Assembly: GCA_900541465.1 (NCBI GenBank)
Contig: UQJY01000001.1
Location: 105,351-169,350 of the forward strand
DNA length: 64,000 nt
DNA from: an uncultured Fusobacterium sp.
GTDB taxonomy: Bacteria > Fusobacteriota > Fusobacteriia > Fusobacteriales > Fusobacteriaceae
Reading direction: 5' to 3'
Positions 37,894-46,298 of this stretch are shown here, one piece after another (position 1 is the first letter of the stretch; each line of letters starts with the position of its first letter). A program made the position numbers and the translations under genes. The notes under the pieces are model-generated. The model was not told where the DNA came from. It made no database searches and saw nothing but the letters and a program-made list of their open reading frames with translations.

Positions 37894-39519
37894 ATGTATT
37901 TAGAAATTTTGTGTAAAATTGTCGGAGGACTTGGTATATTTTTATATGGAATGGAAAATATGTCAGGCGGAATGCAGAAACTTGCAGGAAAGAGACTGAA
38001 AAAAATATTGGCTGTGCTTACAACAAACAGAGTTGTGGCAGTTCTTATGGGGCTTTTTGTAACTATGCTTGTACAGTCATCTTCTGTAAGTACAGTAATG
38101 ACAATAGGATTTGTAAATGCTTCGCTTTTAACTCTTAAGCAGGGGCTTGGGGTAATTCTTGGAGCTAATATCGGTACAACAATAACAGGTTGGATTCTTG
38201 TTTTAAATATAGGAAAATATGGTCTTCCTATTGCAGGAGCTGCAGCTATTGCTTATGTATTTTTAAAAGGTGACAAAGCAAGAACAAGAGCTCTTACAAT
38301 AATGGGGCTTGGAATGATATTCTTAGGGCTTGAACTTATGAGCAACGGGTTAAAACCTGTAAGAAGTATGCCTGAATTTATAAGACTTTTCCATATGTTC
38401 AGTGCAGATACATATTTTGGTGTTGTAAAAACAGCATGTATAGGAGCATTAATTACAGGAATTGTTCAGTCTTCATCAGCAACTTTAGGTATTACAATAA
38501 CTCTTGCACTTCAAGGACTTATTGATTACAATACAGCAGTTGCACTTGTTCTTGGAGAAAATGTTGGAACAACTGTTACAGCAATTCTTGCAACACTTAA
38601 TGCAAATGCAAATGCAAAAAGAGCTGCTTATGCTCATACAATTATAAATATTACAGGAGTTTTATGGGCAACAACAATATTCCCGTTCTATATTAAATTT
38701 TTAGGAAACTTTGCAGATCCTAATGTAAATATGACAATGGCAATAGCTACAGCTCACACAATGTTTAACGTAATAAACGTAATAATGTTTACTCCGTTTG
38801 TAGGAGTTTTAGCAAAATTCCTTTGTTTCTTGGTAAAAGATGATAAAGGAATTTCAACAAAGGTTACTCAGCTTGATATGCTTATGGTGGGAACACCGAG
38901 TGTTGTTGTTGGTCAGACTAAAAAAGAAGTTCTTCAGATGGGAAGCAACATAAAAGAAATGATATTTACAATAGAAGAAGTTTTTGCAAAAAAACAAGAT
39001 ATTACAGAGGAGCAGGTTGGAAAACTTCAGGCTATAGAAGATAAACTTGATATCTATCAGCAGGAGATAACAGATATAAACTTCCAAATTCTTAATAAAG
39101 AACTTGATGAAAATATGAAAGAAGAAACAAGACTTAACTTAGAAGTTTGTGATGAATATGAAACAATCAGCGACTATCTTGTGAGAATAGCAAAAACTTT
39201 AAGAAAACTTCACGATAACGAAATTGTTTTAAGTGAGGAAAAAATTAAAAAACTTTCTTACATGAATGATGCAGTAAATACATTATTTAAAAATGTAAAT
39301 ACAGCATATGAAACAAAAGATAAAGAGATGTTTATAAAAGCAATAGTTCTTGCAAACCATATTACAGATAAATTTAGAGAAACAAGAACATATCACCTTG
39401 AAAATACAGCAAAAGTTGAAGGGTCAGCTATGTTCAGTACAAGTTATATGGATATATTAAATCACTACAGAAGAATAAGAGACCATATCTTCAATATTAT
39501 TGAAGTATATACAAGATAA
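37894..39519 (+). CDS. Na/Pi cotransporter family protein with PhoU-like tail
   Basis: 541 residues. Two Na_Pi_cotrans repeats with inverted QSSS signatures (TMLVQSSSVSTVMTIGFVNA and ITGIVQSSSATLGITITLA), about 8-10 membrane segments up to residue ~310, then a helical cytoplasmic PhoU-like region (about 345-540). Likely sodium-driven phosphate import (NptA/YjbB type). Upstream direct repeats resemble a Pho box. Confidence 0.9.
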   Translation: MYLEILCKIVGGLGIFLYGMENMSGGMQKLAGKRLKKILAVLTTNRVVAVLMGLFVTMLVQSSSVSTVMTIGFVNASLLTLKQGLGVILGANIGTTITGWILVLNIGKYGLPIAGAAAIAYVFLKGDKARTRALTIMGLGMIFLGLELMSNGLKPVRSMPEFIRLFHMFSADTYFGVVKTACIGALITGIVQSSSATLGITITLALQGLIDYNTAVALVLGENVGTTVTAILATLNANANAKRAAYAHTIINITGVLWATTIFPFYIKFLGNFADPNVNMTMAIATAHTMFNVINVIMFTPFVGVLAKFLCFLVKDDKGISTKVTQLDMLMVGTPSVVVGQTKKEVLQMGSNIKEMIFTIEEVFAKKQDITEEQVGKLQAIEDKLDIYQQEITDINFQILNKELDENMKEETRLNLEVCDEYETISDYLVRIAKTLRKLHDNEIVLSEEKIKKLSYMNDAVNTLFKNVNTAYETKDKEMFIKAIVLANHITDKFRETRTYHLENTAKVEGSAMFSTSYMDILNHYRRIRDHIFNIIEVYTR

Positions 39520-39599
39520 AAATTTTAAACAGGCCGGTCTTTCCAAAATAATTTTTTTCTGGTAAAATATTTTTACACAGAGTTTAGGAGGAAGGAAAA

Positions 39600-40097
39600 G
39601 TGAATGAAGTTTTAATAAGAGAAATGAAAGATGAAGACTGGGAAGAGGTACAAGCTATATACAAACAGGGTATAGACAGCGGAACAGCAACTTTTATGAA
39701 AAATGTTCCTGACTTTGAATACTGGGATAAAGCAAAACTTAAAATAGGAAGGCTTGTAGCAGAATATAATGGAAAAATAGTAGGCTGGGTTACACTTAGT
39801 GCAACTTCTGCAAGGGAAGATTATGCAGGGGTAAATGAAGTCAGTATCTATGTCCATGAAAATTATAAATCTTTGGGAATAGGAAAAAAACTTCTTCAAA
39901 AGGTTATAGAGGTTTCAGAACAGAATAATATCTGGACTCTTCAATCTGTAATTCTTGCAAATAATTTTTCAAGCAGAAAACTTCATGAAAGCTGTGGTTT
40001 CAGACTTGTGGGATACAGAGAAAGAATAGCCAAGGATAAACATGGAAACTGGCAGGATTCAATCCTTATGGAGAGAAGAAGCGAAGTAGTTCATTAA
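39600..40097 (+). CDS. GNAT acetyltransferase, phosphinothricin/methionine sulfoximine type
   Basis: 165 residues. Strong similarity to the Pat/MddA group: IREMKDEDWEEVQAIYKQGI, SGTATFM, GWVTLS, EVSIYVHENYKSLGIGKKLL (acetyl-CoA loop) and LHESCGFRLVGYRERIAKD. Probably acetylates a methionine-analogue or other small amine. GTG start at 39600 with AGGAGGAAGG upstream; no ATG is available in frame. Confidence 0.88.
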   Translation: MNEVLIREMKDEDWEEVQAIYKQGIDSGTATFMKNVPDFEYWDKAKLKIGRLVAEYNGKIVGWVTLSATSAREDYAGVNEVSIYVHENYKSLGIGKKLLQKVIEVSEQNNIWTLQSVILANNFSSRKLHESCGFRLVGYRERIAKDKHGNWQDSILMERRSEVVH

Positions 40098-40114
40098 AAA
40101 ATAACAAATGACAG

Positions 40115-40157
40115 AAGCTGTTGCAATTTATGGGTGTTTGCAGCAGCTTTTTCTTTC
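40115..40157 (+). terminator. terminator after the Pat-like gene
   Basis: AAGCTGTTGCAA / TTGCAGCAGCTT (one G-U) followed by T-rich sequence. Confidence 0.85.
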
Positions 40158-40180
40158 ATAAAAAATAAAAGAGAAAAGTG

Positions 40181-40211
40181 TTGACTTGTCACTGACAGCA
40201 TAGTGTATTTT
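40181..40211 (+). promoter_or_regulatory. MerR-type promoter 1 (19-bp spacer)
   Basis: TTGACT, 19 bp beginning TGTCACTGACA, then TATTTT. Shares TTGACTTGTCA with promoter 3. The over-long spacer is the hallmark of MerR-activated promoters. It drives the short structured RNA at 40213. Confidence 0.65.
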
Positions 40212-40212
40212 A

Positions 40213-40307
40213 AAGATAATATATTAATGTGCCGTGATTAATATATTTTCAAACTTTTGGGGCTGTTATATTTTATAAATTTACATCAGCCCCTTCCCTA
40301 GTTTTTT
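40213..40307 (+). ncRNA. putative small RNA driven by MerR promoter 1
   Basis: About 95 nt. First hairpin: perfect 11-bp AATATATTAAT / ATTAATATATT with an 8-base loop (40218-40247). Second hairpin: GGGGCTG / CAGCCCC (40259-40293), followed within 13 bases by a T run. No plausible ORF. 5' end inferred from the promoter, 3' end from the T run. Confidence 0.55.
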
Positions 40308-40342
40308 AAATAAATTGATAATAAAAATTTTTTAAAAAATGA

Positions 40343-40373
40343 TTGACTTATCAGTCAGTGACACGTTTATAAT
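40343..40373 (+). promoter_or_regulatory. MerR-type promoter 2 (19-bp spacer), for merR
   Basis: TTGACT (40343-40348), 19 bp containing TATCAGTCAGTGACACG, TATAAT (40368-40373). Same layout as promoters 1 and 3. Transcription would start near 40380 and read into merR. Confidence 0.75.
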
Positions 40374-40379
40374 AATCTT

Positions 40380-40504
40380 GTATTAAAAGTGCTAACTTTT
40401 TAATAATACTTTTCTCTAAGGACTCCCTGCAGACTTCTCAACTGCAAAAGGGAGTCCTTTCCCATTTATAAAATTTTTCAAAGAAAGGGAGAGCTTAAAA
40501 AATT
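40380..40504 (+). promoter_or_regulatory. structured 5' leader of merR
   Basis: Contains a weak hairpin (GTATTAAAAGT with ACTTTTTAATAATAC) and a very stable one: AAGGACTCCCT / AGGGAGTCCTT, perfect 11 bp (40418-40428 with 40449-40459), plus an inner GCAG / CTGC. CTTTCCC follows, not a clean U run, so attenuation is possible but not certain. Confidence 0.5.
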
Positions 40505-41152
40505 ATGAAAAAAGATGAAAAAGAATATTTAACCTTGGGAGAGGTAGCAGAAATTTTAGGAATTAATAAAACTACTTTAAGACATTACAACAGGGAAGGA
40601 TTAATTGAATTTGAAAGAGATGCTGAAAATAACTACAGGTATTATCATAAAAATCAGATTAATAATTTCAGAATAATTTTAAATTTCAGAAAAGTGGGTT
40701 TTTCCATAGAAGAAATAAAAGAAATAAAAATTTATTTTATAAATAAAAATTATAATAAAATAATAGAAAATATTCAGAAAAATATGGAAATTTTAAAAGA
40801 ACATAAAAAATATATGACCTGTTTAAATGAAATAATAGAAGTGGATCCGGAATATATTTTAGCTGACAAAGAAACAAAATCTTTCTCCAGAAAAGATGAA
40901 GAAATTTTTACTACAAAAAATATAGACGGGAAATTATATGGAGTTTTATGTGTGGACGGAAAAATTTCTGATAGAAAAGCTGTTGAATATCTTTATAAAA
41001 AGATAGAGGAAAATAATTATATTGAAGACGGTGATTTATCCATTGAAGTAACAAATCCTTTTGGAGAATTAAGCAAAGAAAAATCTAAAATAAAAATTTA
41101 TAAAATCCCAATAAAACACTTGACTTGTCAGCAGGTGACAGGTTTAGAATGA
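40505..41152 (+). CDS. MerR-family transcriptional activator
   Basis: 215 residues. N-terminal winged helix-turn-helix (YLTLGEVAEILGINKTTLRH, then YNREGLIEFERDAENNYRYY, about 7-46), the dimerisation helix (about 80-110), and a C-terminal ~85-residue domain resembling half of a GyrI-like ligand-binding domain. There is only one cysteine in the regulatory region, so a metal-sensing MerR (CueR/ZntR type) is unlikely. Three promoters with 19-bp spacers around the gene are its probable targets, including its own and that of the porin. Confidence 0.9.
   Translation: MKKDEKEYLTLGEVAEILGINKTTLRHYNREGLIEFERDAENNYRYYHKNQINNFRIILNFRKVGFSIEEIKEIKIYFINKNYNKIIENIQKNMEILKEHKKYMTCLNEIIEVDPEYILADKETKSFSRKDEEIFTTKNIDGKLYGVLCVDGKISDRKAVEYLYKKIEENNYIEDGDLSIEVTNPFGELSKEKSKIKIYKIPIKHLTCQQVTGLE
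41120..41150 (+). promoter_or_regulatory. MerR-type promoter 3 (19-bp spacer), for the porin
   Basis: TTGACT (41120-41125), 19 bp with the dyad ACTTGTCA / TGACAGGT (7 of 8 match), TAGAAT (41145-41150). It lies inside the 3' end of merR and 62 bp before the porin ATG. Confidence 0.75.
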
Positions 41153-41211
41153 ATTATCTAAGGGTGGAGAAAACCTTGGAAGAGATAAAATTTTTGAGGG
41201 AGGATTTTATT

Positions 41212-42159
41212 ATGAAAAAAATAGCTTTATTACTTGGTGCATTATCACTTGTATTTTCAGTTGCTTATGCAAAAGAAGTTGTTCCTGCTGTAGAAGAAGT
41301 AACAGTTGTTGAAGAAACTCCTGTTGAAGTTGCAGCAGCTCCAATGTTAAGAGTTACAAATGTTGGACAATATTTAGAATTTGACAACACTTCTGGTGGA
41401 GAAGATATTGGTGAAGGAGTTCATTTTGCTAACTTTGTTGGATTAGCATACGGAGACAAATGGACATTTGACTTCATGGCAAGAAAAACTTGGTCAATGG
41501 ATACAGATGATGGAATTCATTCAGCTGACCACAGACTTGATTTAGATGTTTGGAGACATTTTGATAATGTATCTTTAGGTTTCAGATTCAGAAATCAAGA
41601 TGAATTTGACAGATACTATTTAAGAACTAAATATAATTATGGAATGTTCTCAGGTTGGATTGACGCAGCTTATCAATCAAATAATGGAGCATACGACCAT
41701 GAAGATGCTTATTATGTAGAAGCAATGCCGGTTGTATTAACTTATGGACCAGCTTATGTTGGATATTATTTTGAAGCTGATACTTGGGCAGTAAATACAG
41801 TTAAAACAGCAGATGTAGATAATGGAGGAACTCCTGGATTTGAACATAATTATAGACAACAATTAAGAATTGGTGGAAACTTATATTCTGGAGAAAAATT
41901 AAATGTTGGATTAGAATATAGATGGCAGTTTGATACAGATACAGAATATGATGAAAAATATGCTACAAAAGGTTGGCAAGAAGTTGACACTAACCACATC
42001 TTTGTATTATCAGCAGCATATGATTTAACTGAAAACTTTAACATTAATGGATACTATCAATATGAAATGAGAGATTATAAAGCTCAAGGAAATGCTACAA
42101 AAGATAAAGATGACAACTATTATGGAGAATTCTGTATAGGATGGAAATATACATTCTAG
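41212..42159 (+). CDS. outer membrane beta-barrel porin (OmpG/KdgM-like)
   Basis: 315 residues. Signal peptide 1-20 ending VAYA, then an acidic linker (VEEVTVVEETPVEV) and a barrel of alternating strands rich in Tyr/Trp/Asp (DLDVWRHFDNVSLGFRFR, LNVGLEYRWQFDTD), ending in GWKYTF with terminal Phe. Probable porin; substrate unknown. The ATG at 41212 is chosen for the signal peptide and the GGGAGG site; the longer frame overlaps merR. Expression is likely switched by the MerR regulator through promoter 3. Confidence 0.85.
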   Translation: MKKIALLLGALSLVFSVAYAKEVVPAVEEVTVVEETPVEVAAAPMLRVTNVGQYLEFDNTSGGEDIGEGVHFANFVGLAYGDKWTFDFMARKTWSMDTDDGIHSADHRLDLDVWRHFDNVSLGFRFRNQDEFDRYYLRTKYNYGMFSGWIDAAYQSNNGAYDHEDAYYVEAMPVVLTYGPAYVGYYFEADTWAVNTVKTADVDNGGTPGFEHNYRQQLRIGGNLYSGEKLNVGLEYRWQFDTDTEYDEKYATKGWQEVDTNHIFVLSAAYDLTENFNINGYYQYEMRDYKAQGNATKDKDDNYYGEFCIGWKYTF

Positions 42160-42201
42160 TCTGATATAAAATAGAATTTTAACCACATTCAAATTTATAA
42201 C

Positions 42202-42235
42202 AAAAAAGGGTGCTGTAAAAAGCACCTTTTTTCTT
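42202..42235 (+). terminator. porin terminator
   Basis: AAGGGTGCT / AGCACCTTT stem with a 6-base loop and T run. Confidence 0.93.
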
Positions 42236-42269
42236 TATGCAAAAATTTTAAATTTTGATAAAAATAATT

Positions 42270-42914
42270 TTAAATTTTTTCTTCAGGAGTTAAATATCCC
42301 TTATCTTTATAATCTACAGAAGATATAACTTTTCCATTTGTATCAAAATCTTTCCAGATACCGTATCTTATACCATTAAAATATTTTCCCTCTTGGATTT
42401 TTTTCCCCTCATCATTATAAAAAGAAAAAATTCCATTTTTATATCCCTCAGTATAATTTCCTTTAACTTTAACAGCACCATTTGGATAAAATTCCATATA
42501 ATATCCATCATAAATACCATGTTTAAAGTTTTTTATAGACTGACGTCCTCCCTCTTCATAAAAGAAAGTAAATTTTCCCTCTGCAAGATTATCTTTCATA
42601 TAACCTTTTACTTGGATTTTTCCATTTTCATAATATTTTTTAGCAGTGCCGTTTAATTTTCCCTCTTTATAATTTGTTACAAAAAGAGGTGAACCATTTT
42701 CATAGTATTCAAAATATTTTCCCTGCAGTTTTCCATTTACAAGAGTTCCAAAAGATTTAATATTTTTTTCATTTGGATAAGTGGAATAGACTTTTCCTGT
42801 ATTTGATTTATCAAGGGCAAACACCGTATTTTTATCATTTTTTAATTGGTTTTCTGTGTTAGTGCAGGCAGCAGCAAAAAGCACAAGAAAAATTAAAAAT
42901 AATTTTTTCATCAT
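42270..42914 (-). CDS. MORN/YwqK-repeat lipoprotein
   Basis: 214 residues. Lipoprotein signal with cysteine at 17 (AAAC). About six MORN-like units follow, for example GKLQGKYFEYYENGS, GKLNGTAKKYYENGK, AEGKFTFFYEEGG, YDGYYMEFYPNGA. Last gene of a three-gene minus-strand cluster, 15 bp after the LPP20-type gene. Similar in design to the lipoprotein at 25009. Function unknown; probably an envelope scaffold. Confidence 0.82.
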   Translation of the reverse strand: MMKKLFLIFLVLFAAACTNTENQLKNDKNTVFALDKSNTGKVYSTYPNEKNIKSFGTLVNGKLQGKYFEYYENGSPLFVTNYKEGKLNGTAKKYYENGKIQVKGYMKDNLAEGKFTFFYEEGGRQSIKNFKHGIYDGYYMEFYPNGAVKVKGNYTEGYKNGIFSFYNDEGKKIQEGKYFNGIRYGIWKDFDTNGKVISSVDYKDKGYLTPEEKI

Positions 42915-42929
42915 TTAATACTTCCTTTT

Positions 42930-43571
42930 TTAATAAAATAATGGGTCTTCATCAATAGACGGCAGATCTTTTTTTATATTTTCACTGTTTTCTTTTTTAG
43001 GTGAGAAAGATACAGGAGTGTCATCTATAACTTCGATTGGAAGACCTGCATTGCTTTTTCCTACTAAAGTTTTTACTGTTTCAAGTTTTTTTATGACACT
43101 TGAAGTATATTCAGTGAATACGAATTTTGATTCTTTAGAAATTTCTTCTTTATTGACAGCAAGAACAACATAAGATTTATCATTGTCAACAAGAGCAATC
43201 TTTTCCACAGCTTTTAAAAGCAGAGTATCTGTTGTGTAATTTCTTAAATCAGGAAGAGCGGCAGTATAGACTTTTTTTGTATTTGCATCTACATTCTGCA
43301 TATAAACATTAAATATTGTTGCCACTTCATTTGAAATTTTTGTTTTAAGATTTTCTCTTGCCTGGGTTCTTGCTTTTCCTTCAGCCACAAAAGAACCTGC
43401 AGTATCTATTTTAGAACTTCCTACAGCATATAATTCAGATTTTGAAACAGCAGCTGCAATTTTTTCTTGAGAAGCAATACCTATAGATGCAGGAACTAAA
43501 GATGTAGGAACAGAGATATTTGAACAGCCTGCAACAGTAACTGCTGTAAGTAAAATTAAAAATTTTTTCAT
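42930..43571 (-). CDS. LPP20-family lipoprotein
   Basis: 213 residues. Signal ends VAGC with lipidation cysteine at 16. The mature region has the LPP20-type core: KSELYAVGSSKIDTAGSF, AEGKARTQARENLKTKIS, and DKSYVVLAVNKEEI. LPP20-like proteins occur in the envelopes of Helicobacter and other Gram-negatives; role unclear. Sits between the chorismate-mutase-like gene (17 bp) and a MORN lipoprotein (15 bp). Confidence 0.8.
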   Translation of the reverse strand: MKKFLILLTAVTVAGCSNISVPTSLVPASIGIASQEKIAAAVSKSELYAVGSSKIDTAGSFVAEGKARTQARENLKTKISNEVATIFNVYMQNVDANTKKVYTAALPDLRNYTTDTLLLKAVEKIALVDNDKSYVVLAVNKEEISKESKFVFTEYTSSVIKKLETVKTLVGKSNAGLPIEVIDDTPVSFSPKKENSENIKKDLPSIDEDPLFY

Positions 43572-43588
43572 CTTACAACCTCCAGAGA

Positions 43589-44335
43589 TTAGAAATTATT
43601 ATCAGGGTAAATTCCCATATATTTGTGAGGAACGGAAAATATATTTTTTATTTTTTCAATATCATCTTGTTTTGAATAATCAATTTCTGTATAAATATAA
43701 TTTTCCAAAATATTGTAAACTTTATATAATTGATTATACAATCTATCTTTAATTTTGGCAAAGTTATTTTTTTCTAAAAGAAAACCAATTTTTCCAGATA
43801 ATATGTCTGTATTTTCAGTTTTTCCCAAAAGGAAAAATTTTCTTTCATCTTTCTCATAATAATTTATTACAAAAATATCTTGAAGATTTTCAACTAAAGA
43901 TATAAAATTATCATCTAAACTAATAAGAACATAATCTAAGGAATTGTATTTTTCTTTTAGGGAAGATACATCATTCATAAAATGATTTGATGTAAAAGTT
44001 CCTAAAATATTAATAAGGGCAGAAAGAGACCATACATCATTTAAAAGCCCTACTTCAAATATTTTTTCATAACTTCTGCATCCTGAAATAATTTCTGTAA
44101 AAAGACTTTTTATTATATTTTTGTCAAGCTCAGGAAATTTTTCACAGAGAGTTTTAAAAATAAACTTTTCTCTTTCGGGAACATAAAAATTTTTTTTCTG
44201 TTTTTTTATTTTTCCCACTCTTTTTACAATATCAATTCTCTGAGAAATTAAGTCAGCAATGCTATTGTTGATATTATCAAGACTCAAACGTAAATTTTTT
44301 AAATCGTCGCTAATTTTAATCACCTTTATTTTCAT
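43589..44335 (-). CDS. chorismate-mutase-like protein with degenerate prephenate-dehydratase-like tail
   Basis: 248 residues. N-terminal AroQ-type mutase helices: LRLSLDNINNSIADLISQR, IVKRVGKIKKQKK, YVPEREKFIFKTL (about 13-60), matching the R/K/E/Q active-site layout. The tail shows only traces of the P-protein dehydratase and ACT junction (RKFFLLGKTENTDILSGKIG) and is far too short for a dehydratase. First gene of an operon with two lipoproteins, not with aromatic biosynthesis genes. No good ribosome site precedes the ATG, whereas AAAGGTGA lies inside the frame, so the start may be internal. Confidence 0.65.
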   Translation of the reverse strand: MKIKVIKISDDLKNLRLSLDNINNSIADLISQRIDIVKRVGKIKKQKKNFYVPEREKFIFKTLCEKFPELDKNIIKSLFTEIISGCRSYEKIFEVGLLNDVWSLSALINILGTFTSNHFMNDVSSLKEKYNSLDYVLISLDDNFISLVENLQDIFVINYYEKDERKFFLLGKTENTDILSGKIGFLLEKNNFAKIKDRLYNQLYKVYNILENYIYTEIDYSKQDDIEKIKNIFSVPHKYMGIYPDNNF

Positions 44336-44448
44336 AATGTTTATAAATTTATTTTATATTATAATGTAATTAAAAGCAATTTAATATTGAAATATAATTA
44401 AAAATCCTATAAAATTAAGAGTATCAAAAAAACTAAGGAGGGGGAAAA

Positions 44449-45333
44449 ATGAAGTTTTTTTCTCTGAGAAGAAAGAAATATGCAACACTTACTTTAAAAG
44501 AAAATGAAGAACCACAAGTATTTATAGAAAAAGAAAAAGAAAAAAGCGGAATCACTGAAGAGGTATCAGAGCTTTGGGAAAAATGCCCGGGGTGTTCTGA
44601 GATAATAATCAAAAAAGATATTGGAAGAAATATGCATAAATGTCCAAACTGTGATTATTATTATAAAATGGGAGCGAGAGACAGAATAAAACTTTTAATA
44701 GACGGCGGGTCATTTGAAGAAATGGATGCTGGCTTAACAAGTAAAGATTTTTTAGAATTTGAAGGTTATGAAGAAAAGTTAAAATCTGCAAAAGAAAAAA
44801 CAGAACTTAATGAAGGAGTTGTTTCCGGAATAGGAAATATTGAAGGAATAAAAGTCAGCATAGCTGTTATGGATTTTAACTTCCTTGGAGGAAGTATGGG
44901 TTCTGTTGTAGGAGAAAAAATAACAAGAGCTATTGAAAGAGGAATCACAGAAAAAATCCCTGTTATAGTTGTTTCAAGTTCTGGAGGAGCAAGAATGTAT
45001 GAGGGAATAGTTTCTCTTATGCAGATGGCAAAAACTTCTGCGGCAGTTGAAAGATTAAAAGCATCAGGACAGCCGTTTATTTCAATTCCTGTAAATCCGA
45101 CAACAGGAGGAGTAACAGCTTCTTTTGCTATGCTTGGAGATATTATAATATCTGAGCCTAATGCTCTTATTGGTTTTGCAGGAAAAAGAGTTATTGAAGA
45201 GACAATCAAACAGAAACTTCCTAAAGGTTTCCAATCAAGTGAATTTTTACTTAAACATGGAATGATTGATCTTATTACAAAAAGAGAAGACATGAAAGCC
45301 ACTCTTGTAAAAATATTAAGAAATATTGTCTAA
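44449..45333 (+). CDS. accD: acetyl-CoA carboxylase carboxyltransferase subunit beta
   Basis: 294 residues. Zinc ribbon C-P-G-C ... C-P-N-C (about 47-69, WEKCPGCSEIIIKK and MHKCPNCDYYYKMG), then the crotonase-like carboxyltransferase core with SSSGGARMYEGIVSLMQMAK and GFAGKRVIEETIKQKLP. With AccA it makes malonyl-CoA from carboxybiotin. GGAGGGGG site upstream; accA follows after 15 bp. Confidence 0.97.
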   Translation: MKFFSLRRKKYATLTLKENEEPQVFIEKEKEKSGITEEVSELWEKCPGCSEIIIKKDIGRNMHKCPNCDYYYKMGARDRIKLLIDGGSFEEMDAGLTSKDFLEFEGYEEKLKSAKEKTELNEGVVSGIGNIEGIKVSIAVMDFNFLGGSMGSVVGEKITRAIERGITEKIPVIVVSSSGGARMYEGIVSLMQMAKTSAAVERLKASGQPFISIPVNPTTGGVTASFAMLGDIIISEPNALIGFAGKRVIEETIKQKLPKGFQSSEFLLKHGMIDLITKREDMKATLVKILRNIV

Positions 45334-45348
45334 GTTTGGAGGTTTACT

Positions 45349-46293
45349 GTGAGATACGAAAAAGAATTAATGGATATAGAAAATAAAATTAAAGAGCTTG
45401 AAAAATTTGCTGAAGAAAAAGAAGTGGACTTATCAAAAGAGATTGAAAAGCAGAAAAAACTTTATGCAGCAAAATCAAAAGAGGCTTATTCAAAACTTAA
45501 TGACTGGGATAAAGTTTCTATTGCAAGACACCCGGAAAGACCTTATGCAATGGACTATATAAATGAAATTACAACAGATTTTGTTGAACTTCACGGAGAC
45601 AGACTTTTTGGAGACGACAGTGCCGTTGTAGGCGGTCTGTGCAGAATAGATGATAAAAAATTTATGGTTATAGGTATTCAAAAAGGAAGAACAGTAGAAG
45701 AAAAAATTGAAAGAAATTTTGGAATGTCAAATCCTGAAGGATACAGAAAAGCATTAAGACTTATGAAAATGGCTGAAAAATTCCATATTCCTGTTCTTAC
45801 TTTAATTGATACTTCTGGAGCATATCCAGGAATAGAAGCTGAAGAGAGAGGACAAGGGGAAGCTATTGCAAGAAACCTTATGGAAATGTCAGGCTTAAAA
45901 ACTCCGATAATTGCAGTTGTAATCGGCGAAGGTGGAAGCGGAGGAGCTTTGGCTCTTGGTGTTGCAGACAGAGTTTATATGATGGAACATGCGGTTTATT
46001 CTGTAATCTCTCCTGAAGGGTGTGCAGCAATACTTTTTAAAGATGGAAGTCTTGCAGAAAAAGCTGCAAAAAATTTGAAAATCTCAGCACAGAATTTGAA
46101 AAAATTAGGTGTTATTGATGATATTATTCCAGAACCTTTTGGAGGGGCACACAAAAATCCAAAATGTGCAGAAATTAACCTAAAAAAAGTAGTTTTATTA
46201 TCAATTTCTGAACTTGAGAAAATAAAAATAGATACTTTGCTTGAAAATAGATATAATAAGTTTAGACATATTGGTTTTTTCATGGGTGAGTAG
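45349..46293 (+). CDS. accA: acetyl-CoA carboxylase carboxyltransferase subunit alpha
   Basis: 314 residues. Typical motifs: helical N-terminus, ARHPERPYAMDYI, FVELHGDRLFGDD, LIDTSGAYPGIEAEERGQ, GEGGSGGALALGVAD and SPEGCAAILF. GTG start at 45349 with TTGGAGG before it. Completes the carboxyltransferase with AccD; biotin carboxylase and BCCP genes are not in the window. Confidence 0.97.
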   Translation: MRYEKELMDIENKIKELEKFAEEKEVDLSKEIEKQKKLYAAKSKEAYSKLNDWDKVSIARHPERPYAMDYINEITTDFVELHGDRLFGDDSAVVGGLCRIDDKKFMVIGIQKGRTVEEKIERNFGMSNPEGYRKALRLMKMAEKFHIPVLTLIDTSGAYPGIEAEERGQGEAIARNLMEMSGLKTPIIAVVIGEGGSGGALALGVADRVYMMEHAVYSVISPEGCAAILFKDGSLAEKAAKNLKISAQNLKKLGVIDDIIPEPFGGAHKNPKCAEINLKKVVLLSISELEKIKIDTLLENRYNKFRHIGFFMGE

Positions 46294-46298
46294 GAAGT

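Noticed and set aside
41125-41211. Upstream extension of the porin frame
   Set aside because: It overlaps the merR 3' end and its promoter 3, and would bury the signal peptide inside the protein.
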